From: Mycobacterium sp. URHB0044
GTDB lineage: Bacteria > Actinomycetota > Actinomycetes > Mycobacteriales > Mycobacteriaceae
DNA: 64,000 nt
NCBI RefSeq assembly: GCF_000620625.1
Contig: NZ_JIAW01000002.1
Location: 248,001-312,000 of the forward strand
Direction: 5' to 3'
In this document: in pieces, positions 25,543 through 34,611 of the stretch
How the letters are laid out: every line of letters begins with the position of its first letter
How positions within the stretch are numbered: position 1 is the stretch's first letter
Notes under the pieces: generated by a model
The model's input: only the letters and a program-made list of their open reading frames with translations
The model's database searches: none
What the model was told of the DNA's origin: nothing
Made by a program: the position numbers and the translations under genes

Positions 25543-25558
25543 TGTGATATAAATCACA
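25543..25558. promoter_or_regulatory. Perfect CRP-consensus site between cei and the DUF4193 gene
   Basis: TGTGATATAAATCACA is an exact TGTGA-N6-TCACA palindrome. It lies 54 bp before cei and 93 bp before the DUF4193 start. This is the binding consensus of E. coli CRP and the closely similar mycobacterial CRP (Rv3676 family). cAMP control of one or both genes is inferred. Confidence 0.75.
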
Positions 25559-25651
25559 TCCAATCGGTGGCCGATTGGGGCACGAATCATTTGGTGGATG
25601 CGTTCTGCGCTGGTACAAAGCTCTGTCGCATGGTTAACGGAGGGGAAGAGG

Positions 25652-25954
25652 ATGGCTACCGACTACGACGCCCCACGGCGTACCGAGACCGATGACGTTT
25701 CCGAGGATTCGCTCGAGGAACTGAAGGCTCGGCGCAACGAGGCCCAATCGGCGGTCGTCGACGTGGATGAAACCGAGTCAGCAGAATCGTTCGAATTGCC
25801 CGGAGCAGATCTGTCCGGGGAAGAACTATCTGTACGGGTCATCCCGAAGCAGGCCGACGAGTTCACGTGCTCGAGCTGCTTTCTGGTGCACCACCGCAGC
25901 CGTCTCGCAAGCGAGAAGAACGGCGTGATGATCTGCACCGACTGCGCGGCCTGA
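25652..25954 (+). CDS. DUF4193 family zinc-binding protein
   Basis: The 100-residue acidic protein ends in a Zn-ribbon-like FTCSSCFLVHHRSRLASE ... MICTDCAA with two CxxC pairs. The family is universal in mycobacteria and its role is unknown; its acidic first half and C-terminal zinc knuckle recall RNA-polymerase-associated small proteins, but this is speculation. ATG 25652 has a strong GGAGGGGAAGAGG upstream. The length equals the M. tuberculosis relative (Rv2699c, recalled). Confidence 0.88.
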   Translation: MATDYDAPRRTETDDVSEDSLEELKARRNEAQSAVVDVDETESAESFELPGADLSGEELSVRVIPKQADEFTCSSCFLVHHRSRLASEKNGVMICTDCAA

Positions 25955-26004
25955 TCGACGCGCGCGAGTAACGCGACCCAGGAGACGGTCGCACGGGCTG
26001 GCGG

Positions 26005-26484
26005 TCAGCTGCGAAGCGCCGCCAGCACGCGACTGGGCCGTCGACAACTCACCAGCCAGTAAGGCGTTGGGTCGTCCGGGTCGTCGAGCACCAGCAGAAC
26101 CATCGGTCCGATCCACGCCCGGTGTACGACGTAGGCGGCAGGATCCAACTGGCGACCAAGCGCAGCGGACTTCGCCGACCGCGGCACCTCGGCCGAACGG
26201 GAAATCACACTGACCGGCAGGTGCGCCGCGCCCACCCACAATTCGGCTCCGTTCTGATCGTCGCCGACGACACGCAGGTCGGTCCGGCCGAACCACACCA
26301 GCACGGCCGCCGCCACGGCGAACAGCACCGCGAACGGCACCCAGTCGGGGATGGCCTCGACGCCCATGTTGACCTCGACCGCGATGAGTGCGGCCAACCC
26401 GAAGCCGGGCAACCACCACCACCACGGCACCCGCAAGCGCTCCTGATAGCGCACGGATTGGGAGGTTGCGCGCGTGTCTGACAC
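26005..26484 (-). CDS. DUF3093 membrane protein
   Basis: The 159-residue protein starts at GTG 26484 ([17 protein letters not shown]). It has two hydrophobic helices (about 21-40 and 45-65) beginning [20 protein letters not shown] and a soluble beta-rich domain typical of DUF3093, an actinobacterial family of unknown function. TACTCT lies exactly 7 nt before the GTG, indicating a leaderless transcript. The gene is divergent from dut and their -10 boxes overlap. Confidence 0.82.
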   Translation of the reverse strand: MSDTRATSQSVRYQERLRVPWWWWLPGFGLAALIAVEVNMGVEAIPDWVPFAVLFAVAAAVLVWFGRTDLRVVGDDQNGAELWVGAAHLPVSVISRSAEVPRSAKSAALGRQLDPAAYVVHRAWIGPMVLLVLDDPDDPTPYWLVSCRRPSRVLAALRS

Positions 26485-26491
26485 GCGGCCA

Positions 26492-26501
26492 AGAGTAATC
26501 T
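26492..26501. promoter_or_regulatory. Overlapping divergent -10 elements for DUF3093 gene and dut
   Basis: TACTCT on the minus strand (26497-26492) sits 7 nt before the DUF3093 GTG. TAATCT on the plus strand (26496-26501) sits 8 nt before the dut GTG. The two hexamers share 2 bp, so one polymerase should exclude the other, and both mRNAs would be leaderless. Confidence 0.6.
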
Positions 26502-26509
26502 CGTGGATC

Positions 26510-26974
26510 GTGTCCACCTCTCTGGCGGTCGTGCGACTGGATCCCGACCTGCCGATGCCCTCCCGGGCGCACGACGGCGATGCCGGCGTCGACCTGTGCA
26601 CCTCCGTCGACGTCGAACTGGCTCCCGGCCAACGCGCCCTCGTCCCCACCGGAATCGCCGTCGCCATCCCGCACGGGATGGTCGGGTTGGTGCATCCCCG
26701 CTCCGGATTGGCGTCGCGCGTAGGTCTTTCGATCGTGAACAGCCCCGGAACCATCGACGCCGGTTACCGCGGAGAGATCAAAGTGGCACTGATCAATCTC
26801 GACCCCGAGCAGCCGATCATCCTGCGCCGCGGGGATCGCATCGCGCAGTTGTTGGTGCAACGGGTGGAGCTTCCCGAACTGGTCGAGGTCACCTCGTTCG
26901 ACGAGGCAGGACTCGGCAACACATCCCGTGGTGAAGGCGGCCACGGTTCCTCCGGCGGACACGAGAGTTTGTAA
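26510..26974 (+). CDS. dut: Deoxyuridine 5'-triphosphate nucleotidohydrolase
   Basis: The 154-residue trimeric dUTPase removes dUTP and supplies dUMP. All five motifs are visible: [10 protein letters not shown] (I), HPRSGLASR (II), [13 protein letters not shown] (III, with the catalytic Asp), [10 protein letters not shown] (IV) and the flexible C-terminal [16 protein letters not shown] (V). GTG 26510 gives the standard length. The stop overlaps the next start as TAATG. Confidence 0.96.
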   Translation: MSTSLAVVRLDPDLPMPSRAHDGDAGVDLCTSVDVELAPGQRALVPTGIAVAIPHGMVGLVHPRSGLASRVGLSIVNSPGTIDAGYRGEIKVALINLDPEQPIILRRGDRIAQLLVQRVELPELVEVTSFDEAGLGNTSRGEGGHGSSGGHESL

Positions 26975-27735
26975 TGGCATTCGGCAAGCGCAAGAGCGGC
27001 AAGAGCGGCGACGCGGACGAGGCGCCCGACACCGGCGAGGTCGCCGGTTCGCCAGGCGTCGACGACACCGAGGGCCCGTTCGACGTCGAGGAGTTCGACG
27101 ATCCATCGGTGGTGACGGTGGGCAGGCACGATCTGGGTTCCGTGCTGATCCCGGAGAACGAGTCCGCCGAATTGGCGGTCGAGGTCAACCAGCAGGGTGT
27201 GCCCACCATGGTGTGGATGGTGACGCCGAACGGGCGGTACAACATCACCGCTTACGCCGCGCCCAAGACCGGCGGGTTGTGGCGCGAGGTCGTCACCGAG
27301 ATCGCCGAGTCGCTGCGCAACGACGAGGCGCAGGTCAGCATCGAGGACGGGCCGTGGGGCCGTGAAGTCGTCGGCTTGGTGACCAAGGGTCCGGAGCCCG
27401 TCGTCATGCGGTTCGTCGGTGTGGACGGCTACCGGTGGATGGTTCGCGGTGCGGCGATCGGCACGCCGGAGAGCGCCGACGCGATTGCGGCCGATGTTCG
27501 AAACGCATTGACCGACACCGTCGTTCGTCGCGGCGACACCCCTCAGCCGGTCCGCAACATGCTGCCGCTGCAGCTGTCCGAGTCGCTGGTGAACCGGTTG
27601 CGTGCCCGGGCCGAGCAGATGGTGGCCGAGCAGGGCCAGCAGGCCGTTCCGCCGCCGCAGGAAGCGGCGCCCGTCGCCCGGCGCAGCGAGCAGGGGTCGG
27701 CGATGCAACAGCTCCGCACGATTACCGGTGGCTAG
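26974..27735 (+). CDS. DUF3710 family protein
   Basis: The 253-residue soluble protein has a Lys-rich N-terminus ([13 protein letters not shown]), a long acidic stretch (about 10-45) and a conserved core with GRYNITAYAAPKTGGLWREV and GVDGYRWMVRGAAIG. It belongs to the actinobacterial DUF3710 family, of unknown function, found next to dut in mycobacteria. ATG overlaps the dut stop, so the two form an operon. The 3' end overlaps the convergent hydrolase gene by 14 bp. Confidence 0.85.
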   Translation: MAFGKRKSGKSGDADEAPDTGEVAGSPGVDDTEGPFDVEEFDDPSVVTVGRHDLGSVLIPENESAELAVEVNQQGVPTMVWMVTPNGRYNITAYAAPKTGGLWREVVTEIAESLRNDEAQVSIEDGPWGREVVGLVTKGPEPVVMRFVGVDGYRWMVRGAAIGTPESADAIAADVRNALTDTVVRRGDTPQPVRNMLPLQLSESLVNRLRARAEQMVAEQGQQAVPPPQEAAPVARRSEQGSAMQQLRTITGG

Positions 27736-28435
27736 AGGACGCCTCCCAGAGCGCGGCCACGCACGCAGCACCCAGGACCGCCGGATCGGCGCCCATGGCG
27801 TCGAGCGTGACGGTCTGCAGCGCCGCCCTTGGTGCGGCGGCGACCCACTCGAGCGCGACTTCGACAGGATGGACCGGATCGTCGATCGCTGCGGCCACCC
27901 CCATCGGCACGGCTAGGACTTCGAGCTCCTCGCAGGTCGGCGCGACGTAGCCCGCCGCTTCCTCCATCGCGTCCGGCAGAGCGGGCCATTGATTCACCCA
28001 CGACCGGGTGAGTTCGTCGGCCAGCCAGGCGGGGCTGGACGCCCGCATCGCGGCGACCGCAGCGCCCAGTCCGTCGCGGCGCAACGCGTGTGCAGAATGC
28101 CGGGCCGTCAGCGCGGCAGGGGCGTCGATGGGTGAGCCCGTCCACGCGGGAAGCGCGGCCAGCACGGCGACGGCGTGTGAGGGATGGGCCAGCGCCCACG
28201 ACGTGGCGACGGCCGCTCCGATCGACACCCCGCCGACGGCGATCGGACCGCGCCGCGCGGCGCCGTCCAGGTCGCGTCGATACCCGTCGAGCAGCCGTTC
28301 GGGCTCGGGCGCGGGCGTCACCACGATCGCTCCCACGTCGTGCAATGCGGCGGAAAAGGCGCGGTAGACGTAGTCGTCGTCAGACCCCGTTCCTGGCAGC
28401 AGAACCACCGTGATTCCGCGCAGATTGACGGCCAT
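27722..28435 (-). CDS. Alpha/beta hydrolase
   Basis: The 237-residue protein has the alpha/beta-hydrolase order: LRGITVVLLPGTGSDDDYVYRAF (oxyanion strand), GGVSIGAAVATSWAL with the nucleophile Ser about residue 72, an acid near DDPVHP, and a helical C-terminus. The catalytic His is not obvious. It is cytosolic. The family position corresponds to Rv2695 (recalled). The substrate is unknown. Confidence 0.78.
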   Translation of the reverse strand: MAVNLRGITVVLLPGTGSDDDYVYRAFSAALHDVGAIVVTPAPEPERLLDGYRRDLDGAARRGPIAVGGVSIGAAVATSWALAHPSHAVAVLAALPAWTGSPIDAPAALTARHSAHALRRDGLGAAVAAMRASSPAWLADELTRSWVNQWPALPDAMEEAAGYVAPTCEELEVLAVPMGVAAAIDDPVHPVEVALEWVAAAPRAALQTVTLDAMGADPAVLGAACVAALWEASSSHR

Positions 28436-28571
28436 CAGTAGATCGTGCCGTGCGCGTCAACTCCGCGCGGCGGACACGACGCGGCGGCGTGGCGATTCGG
28501 AACCAAGAGGTCTACCGTGGCGTTTGTCAAGGTGAGTCCATGGTGGACTCGCGAAGGGGTCAGGAGAGGCC

Positions 28572-28943
28572 ATGGCTACGGCCGAAGGTTATCTGCGCAG
28601 GCTGACGCGCCGGCTGACGGAGGACCCGGAACAGCGCGACGTCGAGGAACTCAGCGACGAAGCTAGCCACAGCGGTGCGCAGAAGGCCATTGATTGCCAG
28701 CGCGGCCAGGAAGTCACGATGGTCGGCACGCTGCGTTGCGTCGAGACCAACGCGAAGGGCTGCGCCGGCGGCGTCCGCGCCGAACTGTTCGACGGCACCG
28801 ACTCGGTGATGTTGGTCTGGCTCGGTCAGCGCCGGATCGCCGGCATCGACTCCGGCCGCACGCTGCGCGTGCACGGACGCCTGGGCAAGCTGGAGAACGG
28901 AAGCAAGGCGATTTACAACCCGCACTACGAGATTCAGAAGTGA
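28572..28943 (+). CDS. OB-fold nucleic-acid-binding protein
   Basis: The 123-residue protein has an OB-fold core beginning GQEVTMVGTLRCVETNAKGCAGGVRAELFDGTDSVMLVWLG and ending GRTLRVHGRLGKLENGSKAIYNPHYEI, like the tRNA-anticodon-type OB domain of RecG and polymerase subunits. A helical N-terminus precedes it (about 1-45). Its binding target is unknown. The stop overlaps the next gene as GTGA, so it is the first gene of an operon with DUF3159 and perhaps the MFS gene. Confidence 0.85.
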   Translation: MATAEGYLRRLTRRLTEDPEQRDVEELSDEASHSGAQKAIDCQRGQEVTMVGTLRCVETNAKGCAGGVRAELFDGTDSVMLVWLGQRRIAGIDSGRTLRVHGRLGKLENGSKAIYNPHYEIQK

Positions 28944-29695
28944 GTCGTCCCGACAACGGGACTGCTGACGAGGCCACGCCGGGTGAGCCAGGCGAACCCG
29001 AGAAGAAGCTCAACGCCCAAGCGCTGCTCGAGCAGATGGGTGGCATCAGCGGTCTGATCTATTCGTCGCTGCCGGTGCTGGTGTTCGTCCCGGTGTCGTC
29101 GATGTTCGGTCTGATGCCGGCGATCGGCGCGGCCGTCGGTGTGGCCACGCTGATCCTGATCTGGCGCGTGATCCGCAAGGAGTCGCTGCAGCCGGCATTC
29201 TCCGGTTTCTTCGCAGTCGGAGTCAGTGCGCTCATCGCCTACGTCGTGGGGGCGTCCAAGGGTTACTTCCTGCTGGGCATCTGGTCGTCGCTGCTGTACG
29301 CGGCGGTGTTCGCGGTCTCGGTGCTGATTCGGCGGCCCCTCGTCGGCTACATCTGGGGCTGGGTGAACGGACGCGACCGCGCCTGGCGCAAGGTGCGCAA
29401 GGCCGTGTTGGCCTTCGATGTGGCCACTCTCACATGGGTGGCCGTGTTCGGCGCACGGTTCGTCGTGCAGAACCATCTCTACGACGCCGATCAGACGGGC
29501 ATGCTGGGCGTCGCGCGCATTGCGATGGGCTGGCCGCTGACCGCCGTCGCTGCGCTGGTGACCTACCTGGCCATCCGGACCGCCCAACGTGCGCTGCACG
29601 AGCACGAGGGCGCCCAAGCCGCGCAGATCTCGGATGCTGCGGACGTGACGGAGTCCACCGAGACACCGCAGGCGACCGAGGCGCGTTCCGACTGA
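28940..29695 (+). CDS. DUF3159 membrane protein
   Basis: The 251-residue protein has a charged N-terminus (about 1-35) and five to six hydrophobic helices between residues 45 and 225. The DUF3159 pattern is seen at LLEQMGGISGLIYSSLPVLVF and GYIWGWVNGRDRAWR. The function is unknown, and it is conserved next to the OB-fold and ceo genes in mycobacteria. GTG 28940 overlaps the OB-fold stop by 4 bp. Confidence 0.85.
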   Translation: MSRPDNGTADEATPGEPGEPEKKLNAQALLEQMGGISGLIYSSLPVLVFVPVSSMFGLMPAIGAAVGVATLILIWRVIRKESLQPAFSGFFAVGVSALIAYVVGASKGYFLLGIWSSLLYAAVFAVSVLIRRPLVGYIWGWVNGRDRAWRKVRKAVLAFDVATLTWVAVFGARFVVQNHLYDADQTGMLGVARIAMGWPLTAVAALVTYLAIRTAQRALHEHEGAQAAQISDAADVTESTETPQATEARSD

Positions 29696-29706
29696 CGGGC
29701 AGCCGC

Positions 29707-31167
29707 GTGCAGGACGAGCGCCTCGCCGACCGATCCCTGATGGCGGTGGCGGTGTTGGCGTCGTTCGTCGCATTCCTGGACGGCTCGGTGGTCAACCTGG
29801 CGCTGCCAGCCATAGCCGCCGACCTCGGGGGTGGGCTCGCCCTGCAGCAGTGGGTGGTGGACGGCTATCTGCTGGCGCTGGGAGCACTGATCCTGGTGGC
29901 GGGCGGGGTGTCGGACCAGTTCGGCAGGCTGGCCGTGCTGCGGTCCGGCCTGGCGGTGTTCGCGGTCGCGTCGGTGCTGTGCGCCTTCGCCCCGAGCGGC
30001 TGGGTGCTGGTCGCCGCCCGGTGCCTGCAGGGTGTCGGGGCGGCGTTCCTGGTGCCCAGCTCGCTGGCCATGATCAACGCCCATTTCACCGGGGCCGCCC
30101 AGGCCCGCGCGATCGGCACCTGGACGGCCTGGACGGGTACGGCGTTCGTGGTGGGTCCGCCGCTGGGCGGCGTCCTCGTCGACGCCCTGAACTGGCGCTG
30201 GGTGTTCGGCATCAACATCGTTCCGCTGGTTGCCACGCTGTACCTGACCACCCGACTGGTCAACGACGACGTCGTCGACCGGCATTGGCGCCGAATCGAT
30301 TTCGTCGGCGCAGCGCTGTGCGCGGTCGGGCTGAGCGCCGCGGTGTTCGGGCTCATCGAACAAAACCGGCTCGGGCTGTCGCATCCGGCGGTGGCCGGCG
30401 GGCTCGCCGTGGGGCTGACGGGCTTGGTGGCTTTCGTGTTCTGGGAGCGACGGGCGCCGAACCCGATGATGCCCCTGCAACTCTTCGCCGCGCGCAACTT
30501 CGCGGTGGGCAACGTCGCGACGGTCTTCCTCTACGCAGGCGTGTCACTGGGCATCTTGCTCGTCGCGTTGTTCCTGCAGGAGGTCGTCGGCCTGTCCGCC
30601 GCGATGGCGGGTCTGGCCAGCCTGCCCATTCCGGTGCTGTCGTTCTTCCTGGCGCGTCCGTTCGGCGCCCTGGCGGGCCGGCACGGGCCACGGCTCTACA
30701 TGGCGGTGGGACCGCTCGTCGCCGCCGCGGGATTCCTGCTGATGATGTCGGCGCGCGCACCGTTCGACTTCTGGACGCAGATGCTGCCCGGCTTGATCGT
30801 CTTCGGAATCGGTCTGTCGGTCACCGTGTCGCCACTGACCGCGGCGGTGCTGGCGGCGGTCGACCCGACCCAAAGTGGCATCGGCTCGGCGGTGAACAAC
30901 GCCGTTTCCCGGATCTCCGGCCTGATCGCGGTCGCCTTCACCGGCGTGATCATCGGCGCGACAGGCGATTCGGGCTTCGCGCCCGGTGACTTCGCCGGCT
31001 TCCGCCAGGGCGTCTTGGTCACCGCGGTGCTGTTCGCCGTCGCCGGGTTGGTCTCTGCCATCGGGATCAGCAACCGACAGTGTGACTTCGGGCGCCTGTC
31101 GGCCGGTACGGTCGCGCCGTGCCGCGACCGCGTGGCGGCGCCGCCTGCCTCCGTGCAATCGGATTAG
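29707..31167 (+). CDS. MFS drug transporter, DHA2 (14-TM) family
   Basis: The 486-residue protein has 14 predicted membrane helices. MFS motifs include an early DGSVVNLALPAIAADL (motif D1-like), GGVSDQFGRLAVLRSG (motif A, loop 2-3) and GPPLGGVLVD (motif C, typical of antiporters). It likely exports drugs or metabolites using the proton gradient. GTG 29707 follows the DUF3159 stop by 11 bp. The 3' end overlaps convergent ceoC by 4 bp. It is not part of the M. tuberculosis order as I recall it. Confidence 0.85.
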   Translation: MQDERLADRSLMAVAVLASFVAFLDGSVVNLALPAIAADLGGGLALQQWVVDGYLLALGALILVAGGVSDQFGRLAVLRSGLAVFAVASVLCAFAPSGWVLVAARCLQGVGAAFLVPSSLAMINAHFTGAAQARAIGTWTAWTGTAFVVGPPLGGVLVDALNWRWVFGINIVPLVATLYLTTRLVNDDVVDRHWRRIDFVGAALCAVGLSAAVFGLIEQNRLGLSHPAVAGGLAVGLTGLVAFVFWERRAPNPMMPLQLFAARNFAVGNVATVFLYAGVSLGILLVALFLQEVVGLSAAMAGLASLPIPVLSFFLARPFGALAGRHGPRLYMAVGPLVAAAGFLLMMSARAPFDFWTQMLPGLIVFGIGLSVTVSPLTAAVLAAVDPTQSGIGSAVNNAVSRISGLIAVAFTGVIIGATGDSGFAPGDFAGFRQGVLVTAVLFAVAGLVSAIGISNRQCDFGRLSAGTVAPCRDRVAAPPASVQSD

Positions 31168-31832
31168 GGGCGTGTGCCGGGGCGCAGCACCTTCTCGCGC
31201 AATTCGTCCTCGACCTCGGCGATCACCACGAACAACAGTTCGTCGCCGCCCTCCAGCGGCTCGTCGCCCTCGGGCACGATCACCCGGGCCCCGCGCAGAA
31301 TGGTCACCAACGATGAATTGCGGGGCAGATCGAGGCGTTTGACGGCCTTGCCGCCCCACGGTGTGTCGTCGGGAAGGGTGATCTCGACGAGGTTGGCCTG
31401 GCCCTTGCGGAAGCTCATCAGCCGCACCAGGTCGCCGACGGACACCGCCTCCTCGACCAGCGACGCCAGCATGCGGGGAGTGGACACCGCGACGTCGACG
31501 CCCCAGTTCTCGTCGAACAACCACTCGTTGCGCGGGTCGTTGACGCGTGCCACGACGCGCGGCACCGCGAACTCCGTCTTCGCCAGCAGGCTGACCACGA
31601 CGTTGGCCTTGTCGTCGCCGGTGGCGGCGATCACGACGTCGAACTCTTCGAGCTTGACGGATTCCAGCAGGCTCAGCTCGCACGCGTCGCCCAGGCGCCA
31701 GCGCGCGGCGGGGATGGCGTCGACGTCGACGTGTTCGGGGTTGCGCTCGAGCAGCGTGACGTCGTGCGAGTCGACGAGTTCCCTGGCGATGGACCGGCCG
31801 ACTGCCCCGGCCCCGGCGATGGCAACCCTCAC
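31164..31832 (-). CDS. ceoC: TrkA-type K+ uptake regulator CeoC
   Basis: The 222-residue cytosolic protein has an N-terminal RCK_N Rossmann domain (MRVAIAGAGAVGRSIARELV, with the GxGxxG NAD(H) site and acidic LLERN) and a C-terminal RCK_C domain (about 135-215). TrkA proteins gate potassium channel or transporter subunits in response to NAD(H) or c-di-AMP. It follows ceoB by 7 bp in the same direction; in other bacteria one TrkA holds two such units. No TrkG/H membrane partner is in the window. Confidence 0.9.
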   Translation of the reverse strand: MRVAIAGAGAVGRSIARELVDSHDVTLLERNPEHVDVDAIPAARWRLGDACELSLLESVKLEEFDVVIAATGDDKANVVVSLLAKTEFAVPRVVARVNDPRNEWLFDENWGVDVAVSTPRMLASLVEEAVSVGDLVRLMSFRKGQANLVEITLPDDTPWGGKAVKRLDLPRNSSLVTILRGARVIVPEGDEPLEGGDELLFVVIAEVEDELREKVLRPGTRP

Positions 31833-31839
31833 GGCATCC

Positions 31840-32514
31840 TCACTGATCCTCGACGTCGTCGCCGGGCGGTAGCGCCGCGATCGCCATGGCCTCGGCGATG
31901 TGGCCGGAGACTGCCGCGATGTACACCTGGTCGCTGGCCTGGATGACGGTCTTCGGGTCGGGCAACAGCCCGCTGCCGAAGCGGATCATGAAGGCCACCC
32001 GGCCGCGGGTCGCGGCCTCCAGGGCGGTGACGCGGTGACCGATCCAGTTCTCGTGCAGCGTGAGTTCGGCGACGCCGACGTTGCCCGACGGATCTCGCCA
32101 CTTCGTGGTCTCGGTCTCCCGGGTGAGCACGTTGAGCAGCCGATCCGTGGTCCACGGCACCGTCGCCACCGTCGGAATGCCGAGCCGCTCGTACACCGCG
32201 GCGCGCTTGGCGTCATAGATCCTGGCGACCACGCGTTCCACGCCGAAGGTCTCCCGGGCCACCCGCGCCGAGATGATGTTGGAGTTGTCACCGGAGGACA
32301 CCGCGGCGAACGCGCCGGCTTCCTCGATGCCCGCGCGCAGCAGCACGTCTCGGTCGAAGCCCATGCCGAGCACCCGCTCGCCCGAGAACTCGGGGGACAG
32401 CCGGTGAAAGGCGGTGCCGTCGCGATCGATGACGGCCACTTCGTGGCCGATGCGGGCCAGGCCGTCCGACAGCGACGCGCCTACTCGGCCGCATCCCATC
32501 ACCACTACACGCAC
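31840..32514 (-). CDS. ceoB: TrkA-type K+ uptake regulator CeoB
   Basis: The 224-residue protein starts at GTG 32514 (VRVVVMGCGRVGASLSDGL), although the open frame continues far upstream opposite the permease gene. It has RCK_N with GCGRVGASL and VIDRD, and RCK_C from about residue 140 (VAELTLHENWIGHRV ... ASDQVYIAAV). It pairs with CeoC, probably as a heteromeric gating ring controlling potassium uptake. It is divergent from the large permease gene, 99 bp apart, so they may share control. Confidence 0.9.
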   Translation of the reverse strand: MRVVVMGCGRVGASLSDGLARIGHEVAVIDRDGTAFHRLSPEFSGERVLGMGFDRDVLLRAGIEEAGAFAAVSSGDNSNIISARVARETFGVERVVARIYDAKRAAVYERLGIPTVATVPWTTDRLLNVLTRETETTKWRDPSGNVGVAELTLHENWIGHRVTALEAATRGRVAFMIRFGSGLLPDPKTVIQASDQVYIAAVSGHIAEAMAIAALPPGDDVEDQ

Positions 32515-32613
32515 GCGTCGGTCCTTCCAGCCGGTCTCCCAGAAAAAGCTCGTGCCCAACCTGCGCACACGGAACGCTACAGCCATCGGTGCATGCGCAT
32601 ACTCTTGGCTCTC

Positions 32614-34611
32614 GTGTCCAAGCTCTCGACCGCCGCCCGCCGATTGCTCATAGGAAGTCCCTTCCGCAGCGACACGTTGGCGCACACGCTGTTGCCGAAG
32701 CGGATCGCGCTCCCGGTCTTCGCCTCCGATGCACTGTCCTCGGTCGCCTACGCGCCTGAGGAAATCTTCCTGGTGCTGTCGGTCGCCGGCCTGAGCGCGA
32801 TCACGATGGCGCCCTGGATCGGCCTCGCCGTGGCCGTGGTGATGCTGATCGTGATCGCGAGCTACCGGCAGAACGTGCACGCCTACCCCTCCGGCGGTGG
32901 TGACTACGAGGTGGTGACCACGAACCTCGGCGGGACCGCCGGCCTGACGGTGGCGAGCGCGCTGCTGGTGGACTACGTGCTGACCGTGGCGGTGTCGATG
33001 GCTTCGGCGATGTCCAACATCGGATCCGCCGTGCCGTTCATCGCGCAACACAAGGTGCTGTTCGCGGTGCTGGCCATTCTGATTCTGGCGTCGCTGAACC
33101 TGCGCGGCATCCGGGAGTCCGGCACGGCATTCGCCATTCCCACGTACGCCTTCATGATCGGGATGTACATCATGCTGGCCTGGGGGTTCTTCCAGATCCT
33201 CGTGCTGGATCATCCGCTCCGTGCGGAATCCGCGGGCTTCCAGCTGCACTCCGAGCACGGCGACGTGCTGGGCTTCGCAATGGTGTTCCTGATAGCCAGG
33301 GCGTTCTCGTCCGGATCGGCCGCGCTGACCGGCGTCGAGGCAATCAGCAATGGCGTGCCCGCATTCCGTAAGCCCAAGTCCCGCAACGCGGCCACCACGC
33401 TCTTGCTGCTCGGCTGCATCTCGGTGACCCTGTTCATGGGGATGATCATGCTGGCGAAGGAGACCGGCGTGAAGATGGCCGAACGGCCGCACGAGCAACT
33501 GATCGGCGCGCCGCCGGACTACCACCAGAAGACCCTCATCGCCCAGCTGGCGGACGCCGTGTTCCACGACTTCCCGTTGGGGCTGTACGCCATCGCCGGC
33601 GTCACCGCGCTGATCTTGGTGTTGGCCGCGAACACGGCGTTCAACGGGTTCCCCGTGCTGGGCTCGATCCTCGCCCAGGACCGGTATTTGCCCCGGCAGC
33701 TCAGCACGCGTGGTGACCGACTGGCGTACTCCAACGGCATCCTGTTCCTCGCCTTCGCCGCCATCGCCTTCGTGGTGGCCTTCCGAGCCGAGGTCACTGC
33801 GCTGATCCAGCTGTACATCGTCGGGGTGTTCGTGTCGTTCACACTGAGCCAGATCGGCATGGTGCGGCACTGGACCCGGCTGTTGCGGGTTGAGACCGAC
33901 GCGACCGAGCGGTCCCGGATGCAACGTTCCCGCGTGATCAACGCCATCGGCTGCGTCTGCACCGGAGCGGTCCTCCTGGTGGTGGTCGTGACGAAGTTCC
34001 TTGCGGGAGCGTGGATTGCGATCCTGGCGATGAGCAGTTTGTTCGTGATCATGAAGATGATCCACAAGCACTACGCCGCGGTGTCGCGCGAACTCGAGAG
34101 CCAGGCCGCCGAACAGGGCGACGTGGTGCTGCCCAGCCGCAACCATGCGATCGTGCTGGTCTCCAACCTGCACCTGCCGACGCTGCGTGCACTGGCGTAC
34201 GCCAAGGCCACCCGGCCCGACGTGCTGGAGGCCATCCACGTCAGCGTCGATGACAAGGAAGCCCGCGAGCTGCAGAGCAAGTGGGAGGACAGCGAGGACG
34301 TCACCGTCCCGCTCAAGGTCATCGCGTCGCCGTACCGCGACATCACCCGTCCGCTACTGGATTACGTCAAGCGGATCACCAAGGAGTCGCGCCGTACGGT
34401 AGTGACGGTCTTCATCCCCGAGTACGTCGTCGGCCACTGGTGGGAACAGGTGCTGCACAACCAGAGCGCACTGCGGCTCAAGGGCCGACTGCTGTTCGAA
34501 CCCCAGGTGATGGTGACGTCCGTTCCCTGGCAGCTGAATTCGTCGGAGCGGCTGAAGAACCTGGCACCGCAATCGGCACCGGGCGACGCGCGGCGGGGTT
34601 ACCTCGAGTGA
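32614..34611 (+). CDS. Large APC-type permease with cytosolic domain
   Basis: The 665-residue protein has about 12 membrane segments (residues 35-470), with LPVFASDALSSVAYAPEEI and SGGGDYEVVTTNLGGTAGL typical of the KUP/APC-like 'amino acid permease' group beside TrkA genes. A soluble domain follows (about 500-665) with universal-stress-protein-like strands (NHAIVLVSNLHLPTLRAL). GTG 32614 is chosen from family length and TACTCT 8 nt upstream (leaderless type); ATG 32593 is the alternative. Similar proteins include c-di-AMP-controlled K+ importers (KimA). Potassium import is a reasonable guess given the divergent ceoB. Confidence 0.8.
   Translation: MSKLSTAARRLLIGSPFRSDTLAHTLLPKRIALPVFASDALSSVAYAPEEIFLVLSVAGLSAITMAPWIGLAVAVVMLIVIASYRQNVHAYPSGGGDYEVVTTNLGGTAGLTVASALLVDYVLTVAVSMASAMSNIGSAVPFIAQHKVLFAVLAILILASLNLRGIRESGTAFAIPTYAFMIGMYIMLAWGFFQILVLDHPLRAESAGFQLHSEHGDVLGFAMVFLIARAFSSGSAALTGVEAISNGVPAFRKPKSRNAATTLLLLGCISVTLFMGMIMLAKETGVKMAERPHEQLIGAPPDYHQKTLIAQLADAVFHDFPLGLYAIAGVTALILVLAANTAFNGFPVLGSILAQDRYLPRQLSTRGDRLAYSNGILFLAFAAIAFVVAFRAEVTALIQLYIVGVFVSFTLSQIGMVRHWTRLLRVETDATERSRMQRSRVINAIGCVCTGAVLLVVVVTKFLAGAWIAILAMSSLFVIMKMIHKHYAAVSRELESQAAEQGDVVLPSRNHAIVLVSNLHLPTLRALAYAKATRPDVLEAIHVSVDDKEARELQSKWEDSEDVTVPLKVIASPYRDITRPLLDYVKRITKESRRTVVTVFIPEYVVGHWWEQVLHNQSALRLKGRLLFEPQVMVTSVPWQLNSSERLKNLAPQSAPGDARRGYLE

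Noticed and set aside
31840..34239. 799-codon minus-strand frame containing ceoB
   Set aside because: Only the last 224 residues are CeoB; the rest is antisense to the permease and is Gln/His/Arg-rich without domains.
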